Shown here: piece after piece, positions 31,518-40,328 of the stretch
Layout: each line of letters starts with the position of its first letter
Numbering within the stretch: position 1 is the first letter of the stretch
NCBI GenBank assembly: GCA_021152555.1
Contig: JAGKVE010000010.1
Coordinates: forward strand, 1 to 47,367
Reading direction: 5' to 3'
Source of the DNA: Bacteroidia bacterium
Lineage (GTDB): Bacteria > Bacteroidota > Bacteroidia > Bacteroidales > Paludibacteraceae
DNA: 47,367 nt
Made by a program: the position numbers and the translations under genes
Notes under the pieces: model-generated
Seen by the model: only the letters and a program-made list of their open reading frames with translations
The model's database searches: none
What the model was told of the DNA's origin: nothing

Positions 31518-32864
31518 TTATTTATTGAGGAACTCTTCCAGATCCGCTTGGGCGCTGACAAGGTTCAGCATAGCCTGGACGTACGAACTCTGCGCGTTGA
31601 TCAGGTCATTGGAAGCGTTGGTCAGTTCCATATTACTGCTGGCACCGTATTTGTATTTCTCCGTAGCGGAGGCGAACACGCGCCGAGCCACTTCTATATT
31701 GTCTTTCTCGTTCGTATAGGTCTCATACGCGTTGGTGAGGTTGAAGCACAACTGGCGGTATTGGATAGCCAGATTGTCTGTTGTTTCCGAGAGGGTGTTT
31801 TTCGCCTCTTCGTACGCGATTTTCTTCTCTACCACGCCAGCTGCACGCTTTCCTGACGACCAGAGCGGCATTTTGACGGACACTTGAATCACATTCGGCG
31901 GTGTCATACGCATACCGCCTTCACCATAATACTGCTGATTTGCATAGTTATACGCCAAACTGATTGTCGGGCCATAAGCCCATCCCGCCATGTGTACGTT
32001 GCGCTTGGCGAGTTCGGTTTGTTTTTTGAGCAGTTGGTAATTGAGGTTGTTCTCTATGTTAAAGTCCTCTGCCAACAGGTTAATCACCCGCTCCGGCGAG
32101 AGCACTTCGTCGATATTCTCCGTCAGGACCAATTCTGTCTCAACAGGCACATCCAGCAGCACTTTGAGGCTGTTGGTAGCCAGTTCTATATTGCGTTTCT
32201 GGGTGTTGATGGAGTTTTTGAGGGTGTTGACGCGCACACGAATCTGGTCGGCTGTCGTCTGCTCGGCGGCTCCTACATTAACGGCGTTCTGGGTCATTTG
32301 CTCCAAGTCCTGGATATTTACCAAGCTGGAATCCAAGAGGTTCGAAATGCTCTGCAGCGCCACCACGGAAACATAACTGCTCATGACGCTGCTGCGAAGC
32401 TCAATCTCCGATTTCTCCAGGGCAATCTTCTTCATGTCGATAGCGATATTGTTAAGCAACACGCCCACAACTCCCTGACCGTTGATTCCGACAGCAGCAG
32501 TCAGACCGAGCGCGCCCACATTAGGCATGTTGATTTCAATCTCGGAGCCCCCCATTCCGAGTGTCGCGGCATAACCGAGGTAGTTACTGTAGCTGTAACT
32601 TCCATCCACACTCGGCAACATCGAGGCAATGGTCTGCCAACGCTGGGCGTATGCCTCCTGAACGGCGAGAGAGGCGTTTCGCAACGTCCTGTTCTGCTTC
32701 ACAGCATAATCCTGCGCCTCTTTGAGACTCATACTGAGCGTAGTAGGGGCAGAGGCGGTGTCCTGCGGTTGATGACTTTTCGTAGCAGCCATCACATGGT
32801 CCTCTGCCTGCGCAACTCCGCACATCATCACTACCGCCAATAATAATAAGATTTGTTTCTTCAT
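31518..32864 (-). CDS. TolC-like outer membrane efflux protein
   Basis: The product is 448 aa from ATG 32864 (MKKQILLLLAVVMMCGVAQA, a signal peptide). Two OEP-type repeats of long amphipathic helices are visible: LSMSLKEAQDYAVKQNRTLRNASLAVQEAYAQR at the N-terminus and ELAKRNVHMAGWAYGPTISLAYNY at the start of the second half. It ends LVSAQADLEEFLNK. It should form the trimeric outer-membrane channel for the pump. It follows tetR across an AATTGAG repeat and has no separate promoter that I can see. Confidence 0.94.
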   Translation of the reverse strand: MKKQILLLLAVVMMCGVAQAEDHVMAATKSHQPQDTASAPTTLSMSLKEAQDYAVKQNRTLRNASLAVQEAYAQRWQTIASMLPSVDGSYSYSNYLGYAATLGMGGSEIEINMPNVGALGLTAAVGINGQGVVGVLLNNIAIDMKKIALEKSEIELRSSVMSSYVSVVALQSISNLLDSSLVNIQDLEQMTQNAVNVGAAEQTTADQIRVRVNTLKNSINTQKRNIELATNSLKVLLDVPVETELVLTENIDEVLSPERVINLLAEDFNIENNLNYQLLKKQTELAKRNVHMAGWAYGPTISLAYNYANQQYYGEGGMRMTPPNVIQVSVKMPLWSSGKRAAGVVEKKIAYEEAKNTLSETTDNLAIQYRQLCFNLTNAYETYTNEKDNIEVARRVFASATEKYKYGASSNMELTNASNDLINAQSSYVQAMLNLVSAQADLEEFLNK

Positions 32865-32907
32865 ATCAATATTCAATTTTCAATTCTCAATTCTCAATTC
32901 TCAATTA
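32865..32907. repeat. AATTGAG heptamer array between tetR and tolC-like genes
   Basis: Minus strand: AATTGAGAATTGAGAATTGA and on to AATTGAAAATTGAATATTG, six units. The tetR stop TGA (32903-32901) lies in the first unit. Confidence 0.9.
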
Positions 32908-33503
32908 TACAACTTCATTCCTTCTTCCGAGAGCACTCCGCGGACGAAGACGTCCATCGTCGTGTAACGTAACTGGTGCATATTATACCCGTGGCCTTCG
33001 ATCACCTCGAGATCCCGAATGGCATCGCTGTGGATCTTGGCAAAGAGCCCCGCTACTAATTCTATATTAAGGTTCGCGCGCACGAGGCCCGTCTGCTGCC
33101 CCATCTCCAGATATCGCCGGATGTATTCCTTCTGGGTCTTGAAGCAATTCCTCTGAAACTGCGCAAACTGCTGAGGGTAGTATTTCTTGAGGTCATAGAC
33201 CAACTGCGGCACGCGACGGACATCGTTATTCTCCGCCTCCTGATGCTTGATGAACTTCGCTACGAGTTGTTTGAAATCGCCGGACTTGAGGAGGTCTTCC
33301 ATCTTCGACGCCGTGTAGTTGATGTTCGCCTGCAGCATCTGCTCCACCAGCTCATCCTTGGACGCGAAATAGACGTAGAAGGTCTTCTTCGACATGCCTA
33401 ACTCGTGGCATATATCGTCGATGGAGACGCTACGGATTCCGAGGCGAAAGAACATGTCGCCTGCCGTCTTGATGATGTTATTTACCATTTGGTCATTTAC
33501 CAT
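32901..33503 (-). CDS. TetR family repressor of the efflux operon
   Basis: The 200-aa protein has an N-terminal TetR helix-turn-helix (SVSIDDICHELGMSKKTFYVYFASKDEL, about 24-51) and an alpha-helical ligand domain. It is the first gene before tolC-mfp-RND, so autorepression and control of the pump are likely. Two starts are possible, ATG 33503 (MVNDQMVNN) or ATG 33488 (MVNN), because the start codon itself lies in a heptamer repeat and is duplicated. The stop is also provided by a repeat, so both ends of the gene are in arrays. Confidence 0.93.
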   Translation of the reverse strand: MVNDQMVNNIIKTAGDMFFRLGIRSVSIDDICHELGMSKKTFYVYFASKDELVEQMLQANINYTASKMEDLLKSGDFKQLVAKFIKHQEAENNDVRRVPQLVYDLKKYYPQQFAQFQRNCFKTQKEYIRRYLEMGQQTGLVRANLNIELVAGLFAKIHSDAIRDLEVIEGHGYNMHQLRYTTMDVFVRGVLSEEGMKLYN

Positions 33504-33512
33504 TTGGGTATT
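33478..33512. repeat. AAATGGT heptamer repeat containing the tetR start codon
   Basis: Minus strand CCAAATGGTAAATGACCAAATGGTAAATAAC: the unit AAATGGT/AAATGAC recurs and contains the ATG start twice, 15 bp apart, in the same frame. Confidence 0.8.
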
Positions 33513-33553
33513 TATTTTGACATTTAGTTATTGAATCATTTGCAAAACGGCTG

Positions 33554-33561
33554 CAAAGGTA
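33554..33561 (-). promoter_or_regulatory. -7 box TACCTTTG for the efflux operon
   Basis: Minus strand CATGTACCTTTGCAG fits TAnnTTTG and lies about 50 bp upstream of the tetR start. Confidence 0.6.
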
Positions 33562-33593
33562 CATGTTTTTTTCGACACGCACAAGAAACTTGG

Positions 33594-33639
33594 AAACTTT
33601 TTGCACTACAAAAGTTTTTTTGTAAAGTAGAGTTTACAA
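33594..33639. promoter_or_regulatory. Two inverted repeats upstream of tetR, possible operators
   Basis: AAACTTT-N10-AAAGTTT (33594-33617) and TTGTAAA-N6-TTTACAA (33620-33639) lie side by side between the end of coaE and the tetR promoter. TetR repressors bind such dyads. The second could instead be part of a coaE terminator, though no T tract follows on the minus strand. Confidence 0.5.
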
Positions 33640-33642
33640 TTT

Positions 33643-34236
33643 TTACCTTAATGAATGAAGTATAACATCCGCCAGTTTGATGATGGACATTTTTCCGTCA
33701 TTATTGACAAAAATAGGGTTGGAGCAGGAAGGCGTTGTATGCTGCGAGCGTATACGCGCGCGAACCTTATTTATATTTCGGAGTGACGCGTCTCCGTTAT
33801 AGTCACGGTCAATAACGCGTTGTACACGTGTATTTTCCGGTGCTTCTACAATAATAATTCGTTCGCACAACCTGTCCAATCCAGCCTCAAAGAGGATTGC
33901 GGATTCAATAAAAAAGAGTTCATTACCCTGATTGTAATTATTGAGTCGGTCTTGAATATCACGGAAGACGGCGGGATGAATGATAGCATTGAGACGCGAA
34001 CGAAGTTCCATATTAGCAAAAACACATCCGGCAACATATGATGTATTATAAATGCCGTTAGAAAAAAAAGAATCTGCCCCAAGGAGTGCGATAATTTGCG
34101 CCTGCACATTCTTATTCTCTGCGATAATACGTTTTGCCTCACGATCGCAGTCATATACCGCATATCCACGATGCGCAAGTTCACGCGTAATGGTGGATTT
34201 CCCACTCCCGATACCTCCTGTGACTCCGATTACCAT
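33643..34236 (-). CDS. coaE: Dephospho-CoA kinase
   Basis: The 197-aa enzyme from ATG 34236 phosphorylates dephospho-CoA in the last step of CoA synthesis. It shows the P-loop GVTGGIGSGKST (4-15), DCDREAKRI in the substrate region, IHPAVFRDI and the FIESAILFEAGLD lid/core segment. The ATG lies one base after the MBOAT stop. It is the last gene of the long operon running from the amylase; the adjoining membrane acylation genes do not obviously relate to it. Confidence 0.95.
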   Translation of the reverse strand: MVIGVTGGIGSGKSTITRELAHRGYAVYDCDREAKRIIAENKNVQAQIIALLGADSFFSNGIYNTSYVAGCVFANMELRSRLNAIIHPAVFRDIQDRLNNYNQGNELFFIESAILFEAGLDRLCERIIIVEAPENTRVQRVIDRDYNGDASLRNINKVRARIRSQHTTPSCSNPIFVNNDGKMSIIKLADVILHSLR

Positions 34237-34237
34237 A

Positions 34238-36169
34238 TTAGAACTGGAAATAAATGAATGGTTGCATATCGGCCGTAACAAACTGGTAGATAACGACCAT
34301 AGCCACACACACAGCAATCACTATCAACCAGATAGGCATTGCACTGAATACCAAGCGATAACGACGTTTCCAATTGGTCGGAAGCCAATGGATACATATT
34401 CCGGCGACAAACATGGCCACAACCCAACGATATTCCCATAGAAAATCAGGAATAATAGTGTTATTCCATGCCCCGCCTATCTGATTTACCATATTCTTCG
34501 CCGTTTCCCATGCCACTTCATTAGCCGTAGCTGGATCAAGATTACTGCTTGAACGGAAGAACAGGCGAGTGAAGGTGATGAAGGTGAATGTTTGCAAAAT
34601 TGCCCATACTTTAGACAATTGAGAATTGAGAATCAAGATTTTAGAATTAATGACACGGTCCCTTGTAACCAACCAATAGACATAGCGGACAGCCGCGCCA
34701 ACCCACACGATAGCCGCCCACACTGCAAAGAGCCGCCATATCGGAAGACGCCATATATAATCCGCTGCGATGAGCGATGCCGTCAATGTTGTCATTGATA
34801 CAAATCGCACATGCCAATTCATCTCACGCCATATTTTATTGACTATCATACCTATACCATTGATGCCTCCCCAGATAATAAAATTCCAGCTGGCACCATG
34901 CCACAAACCTCCCAACACTTGCGTAATGAACGAGTTAAGATTGGAATAGAGGAGTTTGCACCGTTTCTCCCCTAACTTTTCCCTTAAGTGTGCGGTGTTA
35001 ATAATAGCAACCACTATGACAAATAACCCATAAGGTACTAATATTTGCCACCACCAGCCAGTAAGTGCTGCAGATACAAAGGCAATTAAAGAGAGCCAGA
35101 AATAGGTTCCAAAACCTATGCGTCTGTTCCCGCCCAACGGGATATACAGATATGTCTTCAACCACCTTCCAAGCGACATATGCCAGCGCCGCCAGAACTC
35201 TTGCGGGTTTTGCGACTTATAGGGAGAATTGAAGTTCATCGGCAGATAGAAGCCCATGAGCATTGCCACACCAATCGCGATATCCGTATATCCGGAAAAG
35301 TCGGCATATACTTGCAGCGAATAAGCAAAGAGCGCGAACAAATTCTCGAAACCGGAGAAAAGCAAAGGGTTGTCAAACACGCGGTCAATCAAGTTCACTG
35401 CCAGATAATCAGACATGATAATCTTTTTTGCAAGCCCATTGATAATCCAGAAAACAGCTACTCCGAACCATCTGCGACTGAGCCGGAAAGGCTTATACAA
35501 CTGAGGAATGAACTCCTCTGCACGCACTATAGGACCGGCAACAAGTTGCGGAAAGAACGACACGTAAAAGCCGAAATCAAGAATGTTCTTTACTGGTTGG
35601 ATTCGCCCGCGATAGACATCTGCCGTATAAGAGATAACCTGAAAAATATAAAAAGATATACCCACTGGCAGAACTATCGTATCTACCGAGAACCGCCCTG
35701 CTTGTGCAAAACCATTCCCGACATAAGCAAAGATATCAAACACACGGAATCCTGTACCGAACAAGTCATTTATCATGTTCGTGAAGAAATAGGCGTACTT
35801 GAAATAAGCAAGGAGCCCCAAATCTATAACGACCGACAAACAGAGCCAAATTTGGGGAATTTGCGATTTATTATTACTGATTGCAGATTTTATCCGCCCG
35901 GCAATTAGCCAGTCGGAGAGCGTAACAAACGCCAATATAAGAAGAAACAGTCCGCTCGTTTTATAATAAAAGAACCAGCTCACAAAGAGCAGATATACAT
36001 TACGGAGATGGAGTCTGCGATTGGACGTATCCAGTCCCTCCGAAGGGAGATTGGACATTATCAACGCGAACAACGCATAGACCAAAGCAAAAAAGGCCCA
36101 GAAATAGAACTGAGTAAATAACAGCGGAGAATCCGGATTAAAAGCAAATATATGCTGAAAAAAATTCAT
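34238..36169 (-). CDS. MBOAT family membrane-bound O-acyltransferase (AlgI/DltB-like)
   Basis: This 643-aa polytopic protein has the AlgI-type signatures PVGISFYIFQVISYTADVYRG, FFPQLVAGPIVRAEEF, YADFSGYTDIAIG, FWRRWHMSLGRWLKTYLYIPLGG and the catalytic histidine His424 in GGLWHGASWNF. It should pass acyl (usually acetyl) groups across the inner membrane to a periplasmic or surface glycan. The start ATG overlaps the SGNH stop as TAATG, and such MBOAT-SGNH pairs form acetylation machines. Two stretches look like repeat insertions: about 38-47 (NLPSEGLD) and 511-519 (ILNSQLSK, from AATTGAG heptamers in the open orientation). Confidence 0.95.
   Translation of the reverse strand: MNFFQHIFAFNPDSPLLFTQFYFWAFFALVYALFALIMSNLPSEGLDTSNRRLHLRNVYLLFVSWFFYYKTSGLFLLILAFVTLSDWLIAGRIKSAISNNKSQIPQIWLCLSVVIDLGLLAYFKYAYFFTNMINDLFGTGFRVFDIFAYVGNGFAQAGRFSVDTIVLPVGISFYIFQVISYTADVYRGRIQPVKNILDFGFYVSFFPQLVAGPIVRAEEFIPQLYKPFRLSRRWFGVAVFWIINGLAKKIIMSDYLAVNLIDRVFDNPLLFSGFENLFALFAYSLQVYADFSGYTDIAIGVAMLMGFYLPMNFNSPYKSQNPQEFWRRWHMSLGRWLKTYLYIPLGGNRRIGFGTYFWLSLIAFVSAALTGWWWQILVPYGLFVIVVAIINTAHLREKLGEKRCKLLYSNLNSFITQVLGGLWHGASWNFIIWGGINGIGMIVNKIWREMNWHVRFVSMTTLTASLIAADYIWRLPIWRLFAVWAAIVWVGAAVRYVYWLVTRDRVINSKILILNSQLSKVWAILQTFTFITFTRLFFRSSSNLDPATANEVAWETAKNMVNQIGGAWNNTIIPDFLWEYRWVVAMFVAGICIHWLPTNWKRRYRLVFSAMPIWLIVIAVCVAMVVIYQFVTADMQPFIYFQF
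34613..34638. repeat. AATTGAG heptamers in frame inside the MBOAT gene
   Basis: CAATTGAGAATTGAGAATC on the plus strand is read from the minus strand as ILNSQL. This orientation has no stop codon in any frame, unlike the orientation found between genes. Confidence 0.8.
36031..36056. repeat. Hairpin module in the MBOAT gene
   Basis: TCCCTCCGAAGGGA (stem TCCCT/AGGGA) is encoded in the first cytoplasmic loop as LPSEGLD and resembles the CCGAAGG modules in the intergenic repeats. Confidence 0.55.
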
Positions 36170-37494
36170 TAGTTTGTTTTCCCGTCAATTATATCTTTTC
36201 CACTCAATATCCATTCTGCTACGGCATTGCCGGCTTTGCGCGCGCCGCCACGGTAAAAATGCACGCCATCACTACCCGCCAATCCAATTTCCTGCCACCG
36301 TTTCATACTTCCTGCGCCCCCCATCCAACGATATAAACTAAAATACGCAATCTGCTCCTCTTGCGCCATTTTTTGCAGTAATTTATCCATATATGGTACC
36401 AGCGGATATGTTTCCCATTCTCCGTCCACTTGCCGCATCATATCGCTAGGCCCTATGAACAATATTGACGCCTGCGGCGCACAACTTTGCAGAAACCTGA
36501 CCTGCTCGCGCAAACCTTGAACAACGGCTGCAATAGTACTTGGTTTCTCATTTGACGGGATGGCATTGCCGCCGAACTGCATGATAATCAGTTTGACGTT
36601 CTGCTCGCGGTAGAAAGTTTGCAACAGATGTCGGTCCATCTTGGTAAACACCAGTCCGAGGCACCCGCGCATAGGGATATTATCTACGATCACGCCGGTC
36701 GCACTCTCTTGGGAAAGCCCATAGACCGCTCCGCGGCCGGAGAGCGAGACGGTGTCGCCCGAGAACGAATAATGGATGGCCGTGTCGGCGAATACGCGCC
36801 AGCGAGTATATTGCGCCGTAGGGATGAGCGGCGTGCAGACCGCCGTCAGTTCTTCCGAACCTTTGACGAGACTGTCGTTCATCATCGTCACCTGTCCCAT
36901 GACGCCGTATAGTCCGTCCGACCGCTGATTGCGTTTAGGACCATAGACCAGATAGCGCCGCGGACCTTGGGCGGGCTGGATAAAACGGCCATTCATGCGT
37001 AGTTGCTGCTTGACCGTTTTGTTCGGTATCGTCTGCGCGAGCGGCATCAGTCCACATCCCTGGCCGCCGTAGCGGGCTTGCAGCGCTTCGCGGATCTGCT
37101 GGCTCATGCGGTCCTCTTCTATCTGACTGTCGCCGTAATGTACGACGCGGATCTTCTTCGTTCCTGCGTCCGCCAACGAAGCGTAGAAGGCCTGCAAAAA
37201 GACTCTGCTGTCCGTCGTCGAATCCACCGACACTTTGGGGATGGGTAGCCTCTCCTCGGTCCTCCCCTGAAGGGAAGGAAGGGTGTCGGGAGAGGGAGTG
37301 ATGGTGTCAGGAGCGGTTATACTCCCCTCCTCTTCAAGGAGGGGGTAGGCTTCTTCCGTCTCAAACACCTCCGCGAGAGTAGGCCAGCGCAGCACTTTCT
37401 CGCCGAACGCAATCCGCCCGGGCAACACTATGCATAAGGCTGCCAGGCATGCCATCACGCAGGCTATAAATATCAGAATTTTATACGGTTTCAC
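36169..37494 (-). CDS. SGNH/GDSL-type esterase or acetyltransferase partner of the MBOAT protein
   Basis: The 441-aa protein has an N-terminal membrane anchor or signal (KILIFIACVMACLAALCIVLPG) and a periplasmic SGNH hydrolase domain. The nucleophile Ser123 is in VHYGDSQIEED, an oxyanion Asn in QFGGNAIP, and the catalytic pair Asp409-His412 in GSDGVHFYRGG. The linker at about 49-86 (EEEGSITAPDTITPSPDTLPS) is built of two GC-rich palindromic repeats. The start is GTG immediately after the trkH TAA, and the stop overlaps the MBOAT start. The pair probably acetylates an envelope polysaccharide, like AlgI with AlgJ/X; the glycan is unknown. Confidence 0.88.
   Translation of the reverse strand: MKPYKILIFIACVMACLAALCIVLPGRIAFGEKVLRWPTLAEVFETEEAYPLLEEEGSITAPDTITPSPDTLPSLQGRTEERLPIPKVSVDSTTDSRVFLQAFYASLADAGTKKIRVVHYGDSQIEEDRMSQQIREALQARYGGQGCGLMPLAQTIPNKTVKQQLRMNGRFIQPAQGPRRYLVYGPKRNQRSDGLYGVMGQVTMMNDSLVKGSEELTAVCTPLIPTAQYTRWRVFADTAIHYSFSGDTVSLSGRGAVYGLSQESATGVIVDNIPMRGCLGLVFTKMDRHLLQTFYREQNVKLIIMQFGGNAIPSNEKPSTIAAVVQGLREQVRFLQSCAPQASILFIGPSDMMRQVDGEWETYPLVPYMDKLLQKMAQEEQIAYFSLYRWMGGAGSMKRWQEIGLAGSDGVHFYRGGARKAGNAVAEWILSGKDIIDGKTN
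37247..37350. repeat. Two GC-rich palindromic elements in the SGNH gene
   Basis: CCTCCCCTGAAGGGAAGG with TGTCGGGAGAGGG (37261-37297) and CTCCCCTCCTCTTCAAGGAGGGGG (37323-37346) belong to the same CCCTC...GAGGG class as those in dxs. Both stay in frame and lie in the presumed flexible linker. Confidence 0.75.
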
Positions 37495-38997
37495 TTATTT
37501 CTTCCACAACGCTCTACTAAACAATAACAACACCGTGAAGATCTCCAGACGTCCGATGAGCATGACTGCGGTTGCCGTCCATTTGGCTACGGTGGGGTAG
37601 TCTGCGTACGTTCCCGAAGAAGGGCCGAACTGTCCGATGGTGACACCTACATTGCCAATCGCTGAGACTGCCGTTCCGATGGCTTCGTCGAAAGCCACGC
37701 CGGAAGCGCAGAAGATCAACACCGCCACCACGATGATGGCGAGATAGAAGAACATGAACGCCATGATATTACTGGTCGTCTGCTCGCGCACGATGTGACC
37801 GTTAAAACGCACGGGGATGACGGCGTTGGGGTGGATACGACGCTTGATCTCTGTCAGCGCGGATTTCGCAAAGATACCTATCCGCACCCATTTGATACCT
37901 CCGGCGGTTGAACCCGAAGAAGCGCCGGTAAACATCAGGAAGAAGACAAACACCCACAGCAGTTTCGGCCAGGTCATATAGTCGCTCGCCGCAAAGCCTG
38001 TACTGGTCATCGCCGTGCAGACCATGAAGAAACCTTTTCGCAGCGAGCGCTCTACCGTAGCGAAGAAATTCTCCATCTCCACGATCTTGCTTATGTCGTA
38101 CTCGATGCCGTAATGAATGAACAATCCCAAAGAGAGGAAGAGGGTAGCTATCAGGACCGCAATCGCGTACCATTGCGTCTCCTCGTCCTTGAAGAGCCGC
38201 TTCGGCTTGCCGCGGAAGAGGTAGATCAGCTGGGTAAAATTGATACCCGAGAGGAACATGAAGATGGCGGTGGTCCATTGAATCGCGGCATTGTAGCTGA
38301 TCATACTGTCGTTGCGGGTAGAGAAACCGCCCGTAGAGATGGTACTCAAGGAGTGACAGATGGAGTCGAAGAGGGGCATGCCCTCGAGGGTCAGCAAGGC
38401 TATCTGGGTGATGGTCAGGACGATGTATGTCAGCCACATTTGTTTGGCGGTGTCGGCGATTCGCGGACTGAGTTTTTCGTAGCTTACGCCGGTCACCTCA
38501 GCGCTATAGAGCTGCATGCCGCCGAGTCCGAACATCGGCAGGATGGCAACGGAGAGGACGATGATTCCCATACCTCCGAGCCATTGCATCAACGACCTCC
38601 ATAGTAATATCGCGTGGGTCATGGCGGTCACGTCGCGGATGACGGTAGCGCCGGTGGTGGTGAATCCCGCCATGGTCTCAAACCATGCGTCGGTAAGGCT
38701 CGGCAGCGCACCGCTGAGCCAGAAAGGCAGCAGGCCGAAGACCGAATAGACGACCCACACCGTGGCTACAATGACGTATCCCTCTCGTTCGCCTACACGT
38801 CGTTCGGCTCTCCGTCCCGCCAGCAGCATCCACCAGCTACTGAGCCAAGTGATAGCACTGGAGACAACCCAGGTGCCCAGATCCGGCTCGTCGTACCACC
38901 AGGCGGTGAGGGTCGGGATGAGCATAAAGAATGCCTCGAGAGTGGTGAGCACTCCCATCGTCTTGAATACTATGCGCCAATTGAATGTACGGGTCAT
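37495..38997 (-). CDS. trkH: TrkH family potassium uptake channel subunit
   Basis: The 500-aa membrane protein has four pseudo-repeats with selectivity-filter-like loops: AGFTTTGATVIRD, STISTGGFSTRND, AMTSTGFAASDY and the final AIGNVGVTIGQFGP. It ends LLLFSRALWKK. It forms the K+-conducting dimer controlled by the TrkA ring encoded just upstream. Its ATG overlaps the trkA stop as ATGA, showing tight coupling. Confidence 0.95.
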   Translation of the reverse strand: MTRTFNWRIVFKTMGVLTTLEAFFMLIPTLTAWWYDEPDLGTWVVSSAITWLSSWWMLLAGRRAERRVGEREGYVIVATVWVVYSVFGLLPFWLSGALPSLTDAWFETMAGFTTTGATVIRDVTAMTHAILLWRSLMQWLGGMGIIVLSVAILPMFGLGGMQLYSAEVTGVSYEKLSPRIADTAKQMWLTYIVLTITQIALLTLEGMPLFDSICHSLSTISTGGFSTRNDSMISYNAAIQWTTAIFMFLSGINFTQLIYLFRGKPKRLFKDEETQWYAIAVLIATLFLSLGLFIHYGIEYDISKIVEMENFFATVERSLRKGFFMVCTAMTSTGFAASDYMTWPKLLWVFVFFLMFTGASSGSTAGGIKWVRIGIFAKSALTEIKRRIHPNAVIPVRFNGHIVREQTTSNIMAFMFFYLAIIVVAVLIFCASGVAFDEAIGTAVSAIGNVGVTIGQFGPSSGTYADYPTVAKWTATAVMLIGRLEIFTVLLLFSRALWKK

Positions 38998-40328
38998 TTG
39001 AAGAATCTCTCTAAATGTCTGATAACGTGGCTTTTGCAGAACACTACGACCAAGTCTCCTGCAATAATCTGCGTCTCGCCGTTAACCAATATGCCTTCTC
39101 CTGCCCGCACAATGCCGCCGATGTTGGCTTCGGCCGGTAAGTTCAGATCCTTCACCTTGTGCCGCGTAATGGTACTTCCTTCTTTCGCCTCAAACTCCAC
39201 AATCTCTGCATCTGCGCTCGTCAGGTTATGAACGCCGCGCACACTCGCATCCAGCAACATCTGGTAGATGTAACTCGCGGCGATAGTCTTCTTATTGAGC
39301 ACAGTTCCTATATCCAAACCCTCCGCCATCGGTATATAATCGAGGTTCTCTACTTCTGCGATGGTCTTGCGTACGCCGAAACGCTTGGCTGCCAGGCAGG
39401 CGAAGATGTTCGCTTCGCTACTGTCCGTCACAGCTACAAAAGCGTCCGCGTCCTGGATACCTTCTTCTTTGAGGATATCCATATCGGAGCCGTCGGCATT
39501 GATGACCAGCGCGTTCGGCACTTTGTCGCTCAGGATGTTACATAAGTCCCGGTCTTTCTCGATGATCTTGATATTCATCTCATCCGTCAGTTCTGTAGCC
39601 GCTTTGCGTGCGATGCGTCCGCCGCCGAAGAAAATCACATTATTGATCTCGCGTTTGGACTTGCCTAACTCCTCCCGCATGTATTCCATGTTCTCTTTGG
39701 GACAGACGCAATAGACCAGGTCGTTCACCTCCACGGTGTCTTGTCCGCGGGGGATGATGGTCTGCTGGTCACGTTTGATGGCTACGATGCGGTATTTGCC
39801 GTGATTATAGACCCCCGAAGCAAAGGTCTGACCTAAGATCTTCGCCGTCTCACGCACCTTGACCACGCAAAGTTCCAGCGCACCTTGTCCTAAATGGAGG
39901 TGATAACGCATCCAGTTTGTGCGCAGGCTTTCCTCTATCTCATTTGCCGCTAATACCTCCGGATAGATGAGGTGGTTCAGACCCATGTTCTCAAAGAATT
40001 TCTTATTCGCCGGCAGCAGGTATTCGTAGTTGTCGATGCGTGCCAGTGTACGTTTGGCACCGAGTGAATTGGCAATCAGACAGGCGGTCATGTTCTCCGT
40101 CTCATGTGGAGTAACGGAGATAAACAGATCGCAATCTTTGACGCCTATATCGCGCAAGTCGCGGATAGAGGTAGGATTACCCACTTTTGTGAGCATGTCG
40201 TAGTTGGCGCTCAGGTCGCCCAGACGCTCCGGACTCTCGTCCAAGAGACTGATATCCATCTCCTCGCGGCTAAGCAGCTTAGCCAAGTGAGTGCCTACTT
40301 CACCGGCACCTGCAATAACGATTCGCAT
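38994..40328 (-). CDS. trkA: Trk potassium uptake regulator TrkA (two RCK domains)
   Basis: The 444-aa cytosolic protein has two RCK_N nucleotide-binding halves (MRIVIAGAGEVGTHLAKLL and, from about 228, NVIFFGGGRIARKAATEL) each followed by an RCK_C-like domain (GQTFASGVYNHGKYRIVAI; INGGIVRAGEGILVNG-type end). It binds NAD(H) or ATP and gates TrkH. Its start lies 34 bp inside the dxs 3' end on the same strand, and its stop overlaps trkH. Confidence 0.96.
   Translation of the reverse strand: MRIVIAGAGEVGTHLAKLLSREEMDISLLDESPERLGDLSANYDMLTKVGNPTSIRDLRDIGVKDCDLFISVTPHETENMTACLIANSLGAKRTLARIDNYEYLLPANKKFFENMGLNHLIYPEVLAANEIEESLRTNWMRYHLHLGQGALELCVVKVRETAKILGQTFASGVYNHGKYRIVAIKRDQQTIIPRGQDTVEVNDLVYCVCPKENMEYMREELGKSKREINNVIFFGGGRIARKAATELTDEMNIKIIEKDRDLCNILSDKVPNALVINADGSDMDILKEEGIQDADAFVAVTDSSEANIFACLAAKRFGVRKTIAEVENLDYIPMAEGLDIGTVLNKKTIAASYIYQMLLDASVRGVHNLTSADAEIVEFEAKEGSTITRHKVKDLNLPAEANIGGIVRAGEGILVNGETQIIAGDLVVVFCKSHVIRHLERFFK

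Noticed and set aside
30434..31561. Longer fusion-protein start at 31561
   Set aside because: The extra 40 residues are translated octamer repeat; the lipoprotein signal at 31441 is a clear start.
33620..33639. Rho-independent terminator of coaE
   Set aside because: The dyad is followed by A rather than T on the minus strand, so an operator role is at least as likely.
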